Assembly (NCBI RefSeq): GCF_937468385.1
Contig: NZ_CALBWS010000007.1
Location: forward strand, 62,001-126,000
Source of the DNA: Neobacillus rhizosphaerae
GTDB lineage: Bacteria > Bacillota > Bacilli > Bacillales > Cytobacillaceae
Length of the DNA stretch: 64,000 nucleotides
Direction: 5' to 3'
In this document: positions 38,060-46,907 of the stretch, in pieces
Layout: every line of letters begins with the position of its first letter
Position numbering within the stretch: position 1 is the stretch's first letter
Program-made: the position numbers and the translations under genes
The notes under the pieces: generated by a model
Database searches by the model: none
Told to the model about the DNA's origin: nothing
What the model saw: only the letters and a program-made list of their open reading frames with translations

Positions 38060-38293
38060 TTACAGGTTATTCAGCACCATATTTAACCGGTTTGTTCGTT
38101 CACTTTTTTCTTCCTCAGTGGCCAAATCATATTTTTTCAATAAATGAAAGACTTCATTTAAGATTTCCTGTGTATGCTCTTTGGCAAAAAACTGATCAAA
38201 TAATGGCTTCATTTCCTCTGGAAAAAAGGCTGTCTGCGATTCATATTTACTTTTAACATCTTCCTGTGAATGATTAATCTTACATTCGCTCAT
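38060..38293 (-). CDS. Small hypothetical protein
   Basis: A 77-residue soluble, helix-rich acidic/basic protein starting MSECKINHSQEDVKSKYESQ, with a core FFPEEMKPLFDQFFAKEHTQ and a C-terminal NRLNMVLNNL. The family is not recognised. ATG 38293 has AAGGAGGAG upstream and a terminator follows, so expression is likely. Its promoter region abuts a long family 1 repeat. Confidence 0.7.
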   Translation of the reverse strand: MSECKINHSQEDVKSKYESQTAFFPEEMKPLFDQFFAKEHTQEILNEVFHLLKKYDLATEEEKSERTNRLNMVLNNL

Positions 38294-38350
38294 GGATACT
38301 CCTCCTTGTCTATGTATACCGATAGCATAACAGATTTCAGCTAAAATAAG

Positions 38351-38494
38351 AAAAGCGCAAGGCGCCCGCCTATCGGCGTATGGACTGGAGCGCTTCGACT
38401 GAGATAAAGGAAACACGGTGAGCGGAGCGAACCGATGTTGACTTATCGTAGGAGAAGAGCGAAGTACACTAGCCGATGGCGCCTGGAGCTGGAC
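38351..38494 (+). repeat. Dispersed intergenic repeat, family 1, long copy
   Basis: About 145 bases running from AAAAGCGCAAGGCGCC to GGCGCCTGGAGCTGGACA on the plus strand. It has the same ends as the short copies, with an interior of about 100 bases rich in GAGCG words (TGAGCGGAGCGAACCGATG). The short copies look like internally deleted forms. Confidence 0.8.
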
Positions 38495-38531
38495 ATTTCT
38501 CGAAGTCCAATGTTATCAATTTTTATATTAC

Positions 38532-38554
38532 AAAAAGCCCTAAATGGGCTTTTT
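38532..38554. terminator. Bidirectional terminator, AI-2E gene end
   Basis: AAAAAGCCC and GGGCTTTTT form a perfect 9-bp stem with a TAAAT loop, three bases past the stop codon. Confidence 0.9.
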
Positions 38555-38556
38555 GG

Positions 38557-39564
38557 TTAAACCTTTTTACTCTCTGTTACCTCTAAGACATCCAATAAGA
38601 AAACAAATACTGGAATCCCAATAATTAGCCCCCAGACACCAAAGAAATGCTCAGAGAAAATCAACACAATAAACGTATAAAACACAGGCAAATTTGTTTT
38701 AGAACTCATCAGATTTGGGTTTAAAATATATGCCTCGATTCCATGAATGATGGCAATCGCAATCGCGATATACAGAACCTTTATCATTCCACCAATACTA
38801 TAGGCGATAATCACCAGTGGTATTAAGGAAATAATCACACCGGCAACAGGAATCAGTCCCAAAATGAAAATCATAATCGATAAACCGCCCAGCTGTGGGA
38901 AGTTCAGTATCCACAAGGAAATCGTTGTTAAAACACAGTTCACAACAGCAATTATTAATTGTGCCTCAATCACTTTACCAAACGTGCTGACGAATTTTTT
39001 GGCAAAGAATTCAATTTCAACATAAATTGAAGCAACTTTACTCGTTTTAAATTTCTTCGTGAATTCAATTAAACGTGGTTTTTCCAACAAGAAGAACAGA
39101 CTTAGTAACAGGGCTAATAATGTTTGCAGCCCAATTTTACTAATATCGGTAAAATATTTTAATAAAAAGGTAAAACCTTGTTCTAAATAACTGGAAATTT
39201 TTATTTCTTCAATTCGTTTAACGATATAATTTAACACAGCATTATCATGCTTTGCTGTATAAAAAGTAGTCAGTTGCTTTATCAAAGCGGTAATTTCACC
39301 GACAATCATCGGCAAATACATAATCAAGCCATATGAAAGCAGTCCAACAATACATGCATAGGAAATGACGACAATGAGCTTACGGTTCAGAGGTATTTTA
39401 CCTTCAATGAATTGGACTAACCGGTCCATTAAAAAGGCAAAAATGAACGTCAATAAAATTAAATTAATCATGCTTTTCATCGCATAAATAGCGAGTGCAA
39501 TGACGACAAAAATGGATATTCTCTTGAAACTACTGCTGTGCAAAAGTTTATTTATCATTGGCAA
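38557..39564 (-). CDS. AI-2E transporter family membrane protein
   Basis: A 335-residue AI-2E (TqsA/YtvI) family protein with about eight helices. It includes LIIAVVNCVLTTISLWILNFPQ, ILGLIPVAGVIISLIPLVIIAYSIGG and the C-terminal FFGVWGLIIGIPVFVFLLDVLE. Members are sodium or proton antiporters or signal exporters; the substrate is unknown. The start may be TTG 39564 (GGGG 8 bases upstream) or ATG 39558, which has a poorer ribosome site. There is no quorum-sensing gene nearby. Confidence 0.85.
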   Translation of the reverse strand: MPMINKLLHSSSFKRISIFVVIALAIYAMKSMINLILLTFIFAFLMDRLVQFIEGKIPLNRKLIVVISYACIVGLLSYGLIMYLPMIVGEITALIKQLTTFYTAKHDNAVLNYIVKRIEEIKISSYLEQGFTFLLKYFTDISKIGLQTLLALLLSLFFLLEKPRLIEFTKKFKTSKVASIYVEIEFFAKKFVSTFGKVIEAQLIIAVVNCVLTTISLWILNFPQLGGLSIMIFILGLIPVAGVIISLIPLVIIAYSIGGMIKVLYIAIAIAIIHGIEAYILNPNLMSSKTNLPVFYTFIVLIFSEHFFGVWGLIIGIPVFVFLLDVLEVTESKKV

Positions 39565-39652
39565 TTATCGAACCCCATCATTTTTACTGTGAATCATCTG
39601 TTAATCGTAGATTTATTATATCAAATCGGCACGTATTTTGTCCTTTTAAAAG

Positions 39653-40663
39653 CTATCTTACACTAAATTGGTAAGGTGTCATGGAGCTGTCGATGGCTTT
39701 ACATTCAAAGCCCTGTTTACTTAAATAGTCAAGCAACGCAGGCAAGTGGGCAAGTGTTTCCTTTCTTTCGTGTAAAAGGATGACGATTGGTCCATTATGG
39801 TTGGCCATTCGATTTAACTGCTCAATGACGCTATTGACATACCGTGCATCTTTATAATACCAGTCTTTACTGTCAATATTCCAATCCCACATTAAATACC
39901 CATTATCATTAACTGCTTTGCGATATTCCGCAGACATATGCGGAATGCTGCCGTATGGGGTTCTCATGATATAAGAATCGATACCAGAGATTTCCTTTAA
40001 TGTATTCCGGTTTTGGGTTAATTCCGAGATAACAGAATCGGCAGATGCATAAAACTTTTTCACATTATGTGATACGCTATGAAGGCCAACCGTCTCTCCG
40101 CTTGAAACCATCAATTTTACCGAATTAGGATAACTCCTGATATTCCCGTCAATCATAAAGAATGTTGCCTTGTAATGGTATTTTTCTAGAAGTGCAATGA
40201 TTTCACCGGAAAATGTTGCGGGGCCATCATCAAATGTTAAATAAACTGTCTTATGGTTTCCCTCTGGTGGTGTATTATTTTGCTCTGGCTGAGTTGCATT
40301 GGATTCCTTTGTCGGTGTTTGAGGAGTTCCTGTTTCCTTTGTGACAGGTTGTGCCACTTCAGTCTCAGGAGTAGTAGTTTCTGGCACTTGGTCTTGCTTA
40401 TTTCTCCAAATTATCTCTTTATCTTGTTGCTTTTGAATCCATTCTTTTTCAAACATTGCATCCTTTGTGTTGCTTACAATCGATTCTGGTGCTGGACCTT
40501 TAGCAATCGCCCGATTAATATGTTCATTTTTTGGGTGATTACTAGATTCGCCTACAGCTTTTGCTTGAAAATAATTACTTACAAATATCCCTGCAAACAA
40601 GAACCCAATCGCAATAATGACAATTAATGTTCCTCTTCTCCAACCGCCTTTAAGATACCCCAT
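39653..40663 (-). CDS. Membrane-anchored polysaccharide deacetylase
   Basis: A 336-residue CE4 enzyme. An N-terminal TM anchor (LIVIIAIGFLFAGIFVSNYF) is followed by a disordered Thr/Pro/Glu-rich linker (about 90-135) and a NodB domain. Metal and catalytic motifs are TFDDGP (143-148), HSVSH (195-199), RTPYG (234-238), WDWNIDSKDW (259-268) and LLHE (296-299). It probably deacetylates peptidoglycan N-acetylglucosamine or N-acetylmuramic acid outside the membrane. It is monocistronic. Confidence 0.9.
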   Translation of the reverse strand: MGYLKGGWRRGTLIVIIAIGFLFAGIFVSNYFQAKAVGESSNHPKNEHINRAIAKGPAPESIVSNTKDAMFEKEWIQKQQDKEIIWRNKQDQVPETTTPETEVAQPVTKETGTPQTPTKESNATQPEQNNTPPEGNHKTVYLTFDDGPATFSGEIIALLEKYHYKATFFMIDGNIRSYPNSVKLMVSSGETVGLHSVSHNVKKFYASADSVISELTQNRNTLKEISGIDSYIMRTPYGSIPHMSAEYRKAVNDNGYLMWDWNIDSKDWYYKDARYVNSVIEQLNRMANHNGPIVILLHERKETLAHLPALLDYLSKQGFECKAIDSSMTPYQFSVR

Positions 40664-41001
40664 GATTCCTATCCCTCTTTGATGGTTTTTTTTCTTACTT
40701 TATTATAGACGAAACTTCGCACGAAATGTTTCTATTCTATTAAAAATATTACAATTCTATTAAAAAATTAGTGAGGATAGTAGAAATATAGCTAAGAATG
40801 TCGTCCATTCTATATTTAGCTTTTTTCATGAGTATCTCTAATATCCATAATAACTTAAAAATGGAAATAACGGGTGAAATATAATCATAAATTTACAAAA
40901 GAGAGACAGGCAAATTTTGTACGACACTGACATACATATCATTGAACAAGATTTTCCGATAAGGTTGGATTCTTCTGATTATTCGCGATGGAGGTGATTT
41001 C
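40664..41001. other. Intergenic region with a hairpin and a 20-bp direct repeat
   Basis: ATTCTATTAAAAA occurs at 40734 and 40754. A plus-strand hairpin AGCTAAGAATG / CATTC-TATAT-TTAGCT (40790-40821) runs into TTTTTTC. No gene precedes it on that strand, so it may end a short untranslated RNA. No gene is seen. Confidence 0.55.
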
Positions 41002-41223
41002 GTGTCAGGTGGGCTAAAAGCTCTGCTTTACATTGTATCATTTTTTATTCCTGTTGTTGGAATTATTTTGGGAATTATTTGGATGAATGATCAGGATCTA
41101 GAAAAGAAAGCAATCGGGAAAACCTGTTTAATTGTTGGTATTGTCTCTATTGTTCTAAGCTGTATCTGCTGGTTTGCTGCTTCGGTGTTTTCGATTGGGC
41201 CAGCGTTTTTGTCGGGGTATTAA
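41002..41223 (+). CDS. Small two-helix membrane protein
   Basis: A 73-residue protein starting at GTG 41002, with GGAGGTGA 5 bases upstream. Two hydrophobic helices (LLYIVSFFIPVVGIILGIIW and a second ending FAASVFSIG) flank a charged loop NDQDLEKKAIGK. Similar small proteins are common in Bacillus, and this one has no assigned function. It is followed after 64 bases by a DUF2085 gene in the same direction. Confidence 0.72.
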   Translation: MSGGLKALLYIVSFFIPVVGIILGIIWMNDQDLEKKAIGKTCLIVGIVSIVLSCICWFAASVFSIGPAFLSGY

Positions 41224-41287
41224 TTAGAAACGAAGAATAACCCAACTCATTACACCAGGATTGGGTTATTTCTAATAGGAGTGATCA

Positions 41288-41923
41288 TTGTTGATACAAG
41301 GAATATTACATTTCTTCGGAAGAGCAATTTGCCACCAAATAGAGGAACGATCACTCCAGGCATCAGGCAATACACTTTCCGTTTGTGCCAGGGATACAGG
41401 CATCTATATCGGTATTTTCTCAACGCTGGCTTATCTACATCTGTTTAAACGAAGGTCAAAACTTACAATCCCTTCGATAAAAATAAGCTTCTTTCTTCTA
41501 TTATGTATGGTACCGTTGATGATTGACGGATTAGGCTCCTATGCACATTGGTTTGAAAGTACGAATGTGAGGAGATTGATAACCGGCATCTGCTTTGGTT
41601 TTGTACTTCCTTATTTTCTTTATCCGCTGCTTTCAGATAAGGCTCTCGAGAATATGAGCGAGCCAGCTGTGAAGCATAGCAAGGATGTGATGGTGCCGCT
41701 ACTTCAAAGCAGTATATTAGCTGGAATAATTTATTGGGGAAAGCTCTCTTATTGGATTATTGATAGTTTAATTATTTTGACTCTGATTGTCTGGTTTAGC
41801 TTGTGTAGTTCGTTTCTATTCTCGCAGGTTCGCAACACCCGTTTGAAGTCGGCCTTATCCATTTTTGGCGGTTTAGCGTTTCTTTCTTTCCTTTCCTTGC
41901 TACACAGCTTAGTAATTTCATGA
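41288..41923 (+). CDS. DUF2085 membrane protein
   Basis: A 211-residue membrane protein. It has the DUF2085 signature ICHQIEERSLQASG followed by VCARDTGIYIGIF, then about five further helices. The conserved His/Cys/Arg/Asp block suggests a metal or lipid site, but the function is unknown. The start is TTG at 41288 (a second TTG is at 41291), behind AGGAG. It is convergent with the SinR-like regulator gene. Confidence 0.82.
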   Translation: MLIQGILHFFGRAICHQIEERSLQASGNTLSVCARDTGIYIGIFSTLAYLHLFKRRSKLTIPSIKISFFLLLCMVPLMIDGLGSYAHWFESTNVRRLITGICFGFVLPYFLYPLLSDKALENMSEPAVKHSKDVMVPLLQSSILAGIIYWGKLSYWIIDSLIILTLIVWFSLCSSFLFSQVRNTRLKSALSIFGGLAFLSFLSLLHSLVIS

Positions 41924-41930
41924 GTAGGCT

Positions 41931-41957
41931 GTTCTTTCCAAGAAAAAAAAAGAGAAC
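41931..41957. promoter_or_regulatory. GTTCTTT/GTTCTCT inverted pair downstream of the SinR-like gene
   Basis: GTTCTTT (41931-41937) and the reverse complement of GTTCTCT (41951-41957) flank an A tract. Both arms match the SinR half-site GTTCTYT, but the spacing is wide and the site lies between convergent 3' ends. It could instead be a weak hairpin at the gene ends. Confidence 0.3.
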
Positions 41958-41995
41958 AATTTTCGTTAAGCAAACTGATCTCTTAAAAAAATTTA

Positions 41996-42334
41996 TTAGT
42001 CTGTATTAATGGCATTTATTAAATCTTTTATTTGTTTTAACTTATGAGGGTTTAGTTGCTGCTCAGATAACTCGATTTCAAATTTTATAATACTCTTTAC
42101 TGGATGTTTCTCATTAAATGACAGATTAGAGTCTCTTTTTTCACTTTTAACAAAATATTCGACATCCACATTTAATGATTTTGCTATTTTTTCTAATATG
42201 TCTAAACTGGGATTCGTTTGAATATCCCTTTCAATTAAACTTAAATATGACTTCGAAATACCTGTCAACTCACTTAACCTTGTTAATGAATACCCTTTTT
42301 CAGTCCGCGACCTTTTAAGTTTATTACCATCCAT
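41996..42334 (-). CDS. SinR-type XRE regulator
   Basis: A 112-residue regulator. The N-terminal HTH (residues 1-62) reads MDGNKLKRSRTEKGYSLTRL, then GISKSYLSLIERDIQTNPSL, which is very close in pattern to SinR, including the recognition helix. A C-terminal segment (about 85-112, ELSEQQLNPHKLKQIKDLIN) has the SinR/SinI dimerisation-helix pattern. ATG 42334 follows AAAGGAGAG. It lies 134 bases beyond the end of the Tad/Flp operon on the same strand, and a matching operator is found before flp. No SinI-like antagonist gene is seen. Confidence 0.85.
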   Translation of the reverse strand: MDGNKLKRSRTEKGYSLTRLSELTGISKSYLSLIERDIQTNPSLDILEKIAKSLNVDVEYFVKSEKRDSNLSFNEKHPVKSIIKFEIELSEQQLNPHKLKQIKDLINAINTD

Positions 42335-42467
42335 CGTATCTCTCCTTTTGTTCAGACACATCTGTTACCAAATGAAATTTCAGTACCGACAATCCACTAT
42401 CCATTGTGACTCAAAATTATTAAATATTCATCTCCTAAAAAATCAAGAATAATTATTGTACTGTTAT

Positions 42468-43400
42468 TTAACCACCAAGCCCCTTTGTAACCAACAGAAT
42501 CACCAAGGGACCTAAAATAACAATAAATAACGAGGGAAAGATAAAGAATACCATTGGAAACAGCATTTTCACCGGTGCCTTCATCGCCTGCTCCCTTGCA
42601 GCCTCACGACGCTGTTCACGAACTCGGACTGTCAGATTGCCCAACACCTTTGCCATCCCAATTCCAAGCTGGTCTGCCTGAATTAGCGAGGTGATGATAC
42701 TTTGAAACGAATCTGAAGGAACACGCTTCCGCAAATCATAAAAGGCCTCTCTTCTCGATTTACCAAGCTTCATATCCTCTAATGTTTGAATAAACTCATC
42801 GGCAAGAGGACCTTTAATTTTTTGCGAAACCTCTGCTAACGCCAAATCTAGTCCCATCCCGGCCTCAAGCAAAAGGTTGACGGTATCAAAAAAGTCCGGC
42901 ATTGATACGTTAATCGCTTTTATTCTTGCTGTTTTCTTTTTTCCAAGATAAAACACTGGAAGTCGGAAACCCAATAACGCCATCGTAAAAATCATCACCC
43001 AGGTTAACATTTTGTTATCTGACGCAGGCAAAATAAGCAGAAAGATTGGCACGCTAAATCCAATGCTTAGAACAATTTGGAACAGCCTGAAGTCAATTGC
43101 TGACTTAAAAGGGTAGCCTGCATCACGTAGCAGTGTGTCTAACCTTTTTCTTTCCACCTTCGAAACCCGTTTATTTAACGCATCGGTTCCTTTATTCCAG
43201 TAAAAATCGATAACCTTCTTTAATCCTCTTTCATTACCTTCATTTAAAGGATCCTCTTTTTGTTTTTTCAGTGGTTCAGCAAAATACATATTTACCCGAT
43301 CATTGAAGGCAATTTGCCGTTTAAAAACGGTTAACATAATTCCCGCAAACAAGTAAGTCAAAAACCCAGCTAACAAAAATATTAATATCCAATCCAGCAT
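42468..43400 (-). CDS. tadC: Tad pilus inner-membrane platform protein TadC
   Basis: A 310-residue type II secretion F-domain protein with three to four helices. The F domain has PDFFDTVNLLLEAGMGLDLALAE and LIQADQLGIGMAKVLGNLTVR, with the C-terminal helix LFPMVFFIFPSLFIVILGPL. It forms the platform with TadB. It is the last gene of the pilus operon, 3 bases after tadB. Confidence 0.9.
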   Translation of the reverse strand: MLDWILIFLLAGFLTYLFAGIMLTVFKRQIAFNDRVNMYFAEPLKKQKEDPLNEGNERGLKKVIDFYWNKGTDALNKRVSKVERKRLDTLLRDAGYPFKSAIDFRLFQIVLSIGFSVPIFLLILPASDNKMLTWVMIFTMALLGFRLPVFYLGKKKTARIKAINVSMPDFFDTVNLLLEAGMGLDLALAEVSQKIKGPLADEFIQTLEDMKLGKSRREAFYDLRKRVPSDSFQSIITSLIQADQLGIGMAKVLGNLTVRVREQRREAAREQAMKAPVKMLFPMVFFIFPSLFIVILGPLVILLVTKGLGG

Positions 43401-43403
43401 TTT

Positions 43404-44366
43404 TTACACCTCAATTCGGATGATTTTTCGGATTAATACCCAGCCAATAATATTCGAGGTGACCCCTACAAAAATCATCATCCATCCTAATGGGTGCTGA
43501 AACATAGGAGAGAAATATTCCCAGTCTACCAGTGCTAAATATAAAGCTAAAGCGACTGGTAGCAAGGTAATAATCCAAGTTGACATCCTTCCTTGTGCTG
43601 TCAAAGTTTTCAATTCTCCTAAAATTCTCACCCTGCCTCTGATGGTTTCTTCCATTGTCTCCAGAAGTTCAGCTAAATTTCCGCCACTTTTCCTTTGGGC
43701 AAGGATCGCTTGTACGACTACATCCAGCTCTTTATTCGGCAAGCGTTCAACTAATTCTTCAAAAACATCATCGACAGACACCCCCAAACCTGCCTGTCGA
43801 ACAACACGTTCAAATTCTGGTCCAAGCGGGTCGGGTATTTCCTTCCCGACAAGCTGCATCGCTTGCATGAAGCTGAAGCCTGCCCTCATCGAATTGGCCA
43901 TCGTTCCCAATACTTCAATCAACTGATCGTTAACCCTTGCTAACCGAATTCTTCTTTTTCGTTTCATAAAATTTTTCGGTAAGATGAATCCAATGATGAT
44001 GACAATTGTAATAATATACCAAGGCTGTCCGATTAAGGCCGTAATGATTCCACTACCTGCAGCGGCTAGAATTCTAAGGGCAAAGAACTCCTCTGGCTTT
44101 AAATTACTTCTAGCCTCTAACAATATTTTCTCCGTACTTTCACTAAATTGCACATTTTTAAAAATAGTGGCAACGGACAGGAAAAAACGCTTAAAAAAAG
44201 AAGGTCTTTCTTCTTGCTCATTTGCCGCTTCCTCCAAATGCGGAGACGGTAAAAATTCTTTAATCCGGTTATTCATCCTTCTCTTATGGGAATATCCACT
44301 TAAAAAGAAAAAACTCAAAACACTAACGACACTAAATAAAATGAGCAATTCAATCACTATTTTCAT
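43404..44366 (-). CDS. tadB: Tad pilus inner-membrane platform protein TadB
   Basis: A 320-residue T2SSF-domain protein. An N-terminal helix (VIELLILFSVVSVLSFFFL) and central helices surround the F domain LIEVLGTMANSMRAGFSFMQAM, with AILAQRKSGGNLAELLETMEETIRGR following. The start 44366 overlaps the tadA stop as ATGA, with GGAGAGTGG as the ribosome site. It is the partner of TadC. Confidence 0.92.
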   Translation of the reverse strand: MKIVIELLILFSVVSVLSFFFLSGYSHKRRMNNRIKEFLPSPHLEEAANEQEERPSFFKRFFLSVATIFKNVQFSESTEKILLEARSNLKPEEFFALRILAAAGSGIITALIGQPWYIITIVIIIGFILPKNFMKRKRRIRLARVNDQLIEVLGTMANSMRAGFSFMQAMQLVGKEIPDPLGPEFERVVRQAGLGVSVDDVFEELVERLPNKELDVVVQAILAQRKSGGNLAELLETMEETIRGRVRILGELKTLTAQGRMSTWIITLLPVALALYLALVDWEYFSPMFQHPLGWMMIFVGVTSNIIGWVLIRKIIRIEV

Positions 44367-45709
44367 TTTAACCACTCTCCAACAAACCATGAAGCCGGCA
44401 ATTTGTATCCATTCACTTCAAGCAACTCAGAGAACTTTGGACGAATACCTGTACTCGTAAATCTTCCGTCAATTCGTCCATCATGAGAAAAGCCTGTTTC
44501 TTTATAGACATAAAGATCCTGGAGAACGATTGTTTCACCTTCTAAGCCTAACACTTCAGTTATATAAGTGATTTTTCTCGTTCCATCCTTCATCCTTGCT
44601 TGGTGAACAATTAAATCGATAGCATTGGCGATTTGCTCGCGGATTGCCTTTACTGGAAGCTCGAAGCCTGCCATTAACACCATTGTTTCCAACCGGGAAA
44701 GAATATCTCGAGGAGAGTTAGCATGTCCGGTACTTAAACCTCCGTCGTGTCCAGTATTCATGGCTTGGAGCATATCCAATGCCTCGGAGCCACGAACCTC
44801 CCCGACAACAATTCGATCAGGACGCATCCGGAGAGCGTTCCGCACTAAATCTCGTATCGTAATTTGCCCTTTTCCTTCGATATTCGGCGGCCGTGATTCA
44901 AGCGCAATGATATGTTCCTGATTAAGCTTAAGCTCGGCAGCATCCTCAATCGTAACAATCCGATCTTCATTTGGAATGAACGATGATAATACATTTAACG
45001 TAGAGGTTTTTCCTGAACCTGTTCCCCCGCTAATAAAGATATTGAGTCTGGATTTAACACAAATCTCAAGAAATTCCGCCATATCGTTAGTTAAGGTTCC
45101 AAAATGAATTAAATCTTTTATCGAAAACGGGGTTTCGGAGAATTTACGAATCGTTAAACACGGTCCTTTTAATGCAAGTGGAGGAATGATGGCATTCACA
45201 CGTGAGCCATCTGGCAGACGGGCATCCACCATTGGTGAGCTTTCATCAATACGACGACCTATTGGTGAGACGATTCGCTCGATGACACGCATAACATGCT
45301 GGTTATCAATAAAATTCACATTACTCCGATAAATCTTACCATTTTTCTCATAATAAACTTCATCATAATTATTGACCATGACCTCACTTATTAATGGGTT
45401 TTCTAGCAATGGGGTAATCGGCCCATAGGCCAGAAGCTCATCCTTTACGTAATGCAAGATTTCTTGCTTTTCTTCAAACGTAAGCCTCCTGCCCTCTTGG
45501 TCAAAAAACGCTGCTCCCAATTCCTCTATTTTGCTTTTTTCCGCTTCTTTGTTCTGTCCTGGATATTTTTTCAATTCTTCTAATAAGTGATTGTGAAGCT
45601 CGGCTTCAAGATTCCAAAATTCCTGAGACTTTTTCGGAACAGGGAACTCTTGTATATCGTTGGTGGGAGTATCCGTTGCTCCTTCTATATAGCGTTTAAA
45701 TAATGACAT
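44363..45709 (-). CDS. tadA: Tad pilus assembly ATPase TadA/CpaF
   Basis: A 448-residue secretion ATPase that powers pilus assembly and possibly retraction. Motifs are VMVNNYDEVYYEKNGKIY, Walker A SGGTGSGKTSTLN (228-239), Asp box RIVTIEDAAELKL, Walker B RPDRIVVGEVRGSEALDMLQA and the His box GHDGGLSTGHANSP. It is cytosolic, acting under TadBC, and is encoded between tadZ and tadB. Confidence 0.95.
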   Translation of the reverse strand: MSLFKRYIEGATDTPTNDIQEFPVPKKSQEFWNLEAELHNHLLEELKKYPGQNKEAEKSKIEELGAAFFDQEGRRLTFEEKQEILHYVKDELLAYGPITPLLENPLISEVMVNNYDEVYYEKNGKIYRSNVNFIDNQHVMRVIERIVSPIGRRIDESSPMVDARLPDGSRVNAIIPPLALKGPCLTIRKFSETPFSIKDLIHFGTLTNDMAEFLEICVKSRLNIFISGGTGSGKTSTLNVLSSFIPNEDRIVTIEDAAELKLNQEHIIALESRPPNIEGKGQITIRDLVRNALRMRPDRIVVGEVRGSEALDMLQAMNTGHDGGLSTGHANSPRDILSRLETMVLMAGFELPVKAIREQIANAIDLIVHQARMKDGTRKITYITEVLGLEGETIVLQDLYVYKETGFSHDGRIDGRFTSTGIRPKFSELLEVNGYKLPASWFVGEWLK

Positions 45710-45722
45710 TTTCCTCCCCGCC

Positions 45723-46907
45723 TCACTTTCCTACCTGAAACCATTTTTTATCTTTCTTCATCTCCGTTGTCTCTTCACTTTTTTGAACAAAAAGCTTCTC
45801 AGATAGCTTCCAAACTGCCTTCCCGAGATGGCTCCGTGAGTTCGAGAGCATAAATGGCTGCCCTGCTTTGATGGAGGATGATGCCACATTTGCTTGTTCT
45901 GGCAAGGTGCAATAGACATCTACTCCAAGAATTTCCTCGATTTTTTTTTGATCAAGTTCTTGGCTTTTTATTTGTCGGTTCAAAATTAGTTTTACTTTAT
46001 CCTTTAACTTAATAGACTCTAAAGTTTCTAGATAGAGCTGGCTTAACCTAAGGACTGATATTTCATTAACTGTGAGTAGCAAAATCTCATCTGCCAAATC
46101 CAGGAATCGCAGATGAATCTCAGATAGATATACCTGCATATCAATTAAGACAATGTCAAATAATTTCTTAGCCTCTTCGATTGCCTCTTTGATATGTTTT
46201 TCTGATATGCCTTCAAAGAATTCCGGGCGGGGCGGAGCGGCAAGAACAGATACTTCTCCATCAACAAGGGTCATATATTGGCTGATGGAATAATTGGCGT
46301 GCCCATATCCTTCCTTTACCCACTCATAAATCGTTCTCTTTGGTTTCATATTATAGTAGATAGCCACTTCGCCAAATTGGAGATTACCATCAATAACAGC
46401 GACCTTCTTCCCCATTCTGGCGAATGCCACTGCGAGGTTAACCGTTAACAGCGTCCTGCCCACACCGCCCTTTGGACTAGTAACGGCAATAACCCTACTA
46501 TTCTCTTTAACTCGATTGAGAACATTATGTTCCATACTTGCCCGGTGCTGCATGAATTTCTTCGCATGAGCAACAGCTTCAGAAAGCTCTTCAAGATGAT
46601 AAGAAGATCGTAGAGTATCAGATGCCCCCATCAGCATCGCCTTTTTTAAATTTTCCATGTTATCAGCAACAATTAATACAATATAAACCTGTGGATAAAG
46701 CGCGGAGATTTCTTGGCACAGATTATAGACGTTAAACAGCGTATGCGCTTTTAAAAATAACACCGTCTGATTATTCCCAGGTAATAGAGAGTGCAACCTG
46801 TTAATCTCATTCGTTGAAGTTAAATGAAATTGCTGTTTTTCTAAATAATTTTTAATTTCTCCGGGAGGAAAATTCGTATCTGAAAAATAAACCCAGTTTA
46901 TGTTCAT
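45723..46907 (-). CDS. tadZ: Tad locus localisation ATPase TadZ/CpaE
   Basis: A 394-residue protein. An N-terminal atypical receiver-like domain (about residues 1-115) precedes a MinD/ParA-type ATPase with deviant Walker A TSPKGGVGRTLLTVNLAVA and KVAVIDGNLQFGEVAIYY. TadZ proteins place the pilus machine at a site in the cell. Its start overlaps the cpaB stop as ATGA. In the receiver part the usual phospho-aspartate is not evident. Confidence 0.9.
   Translation of the reverse strand: MNINWVYFSDTNFPPGEIKNYLEKQQFHLTSTNEINRLHSLLPGNNQTVLFLKAHTLFNVYNLCQEISALYPQVYIVLIVADNMENLKKAMLMGASDTLRSSYHLEELSEAVAHAKKFMQHRASMEHNVLNRVKENSRVIAVTSPKGGVGRTLLTVNLAVAFARMGKKVAVIDGNLQFGEVAIYYNMKPKRTIYEWVKEGYGHANYSISQYMTLVDGEVSVLAAPPRPEFFEGISEKHIKEAIEEAKKLFDIVLIDMQVYLSEIHLRFLDLADEILLLTVNEISVLRLSQLYLETLESIKLKDKVKLILNRQIKSQELDQKKIEEILGVDVYCTLPEQANVASSSIKAGQPFMLSNSRSHLGKAVWKLSEKLFVQKSEETTEMKKDKKWFQVGK

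Noticed and set aside
41931..41957. Second strong SinR operator claim
   Set aside because: Half-sites match but the spacing is much wider than GTTCT-N6-AGAAC, and the site lies between convergent 3' ends. It is listed only at low confidence.
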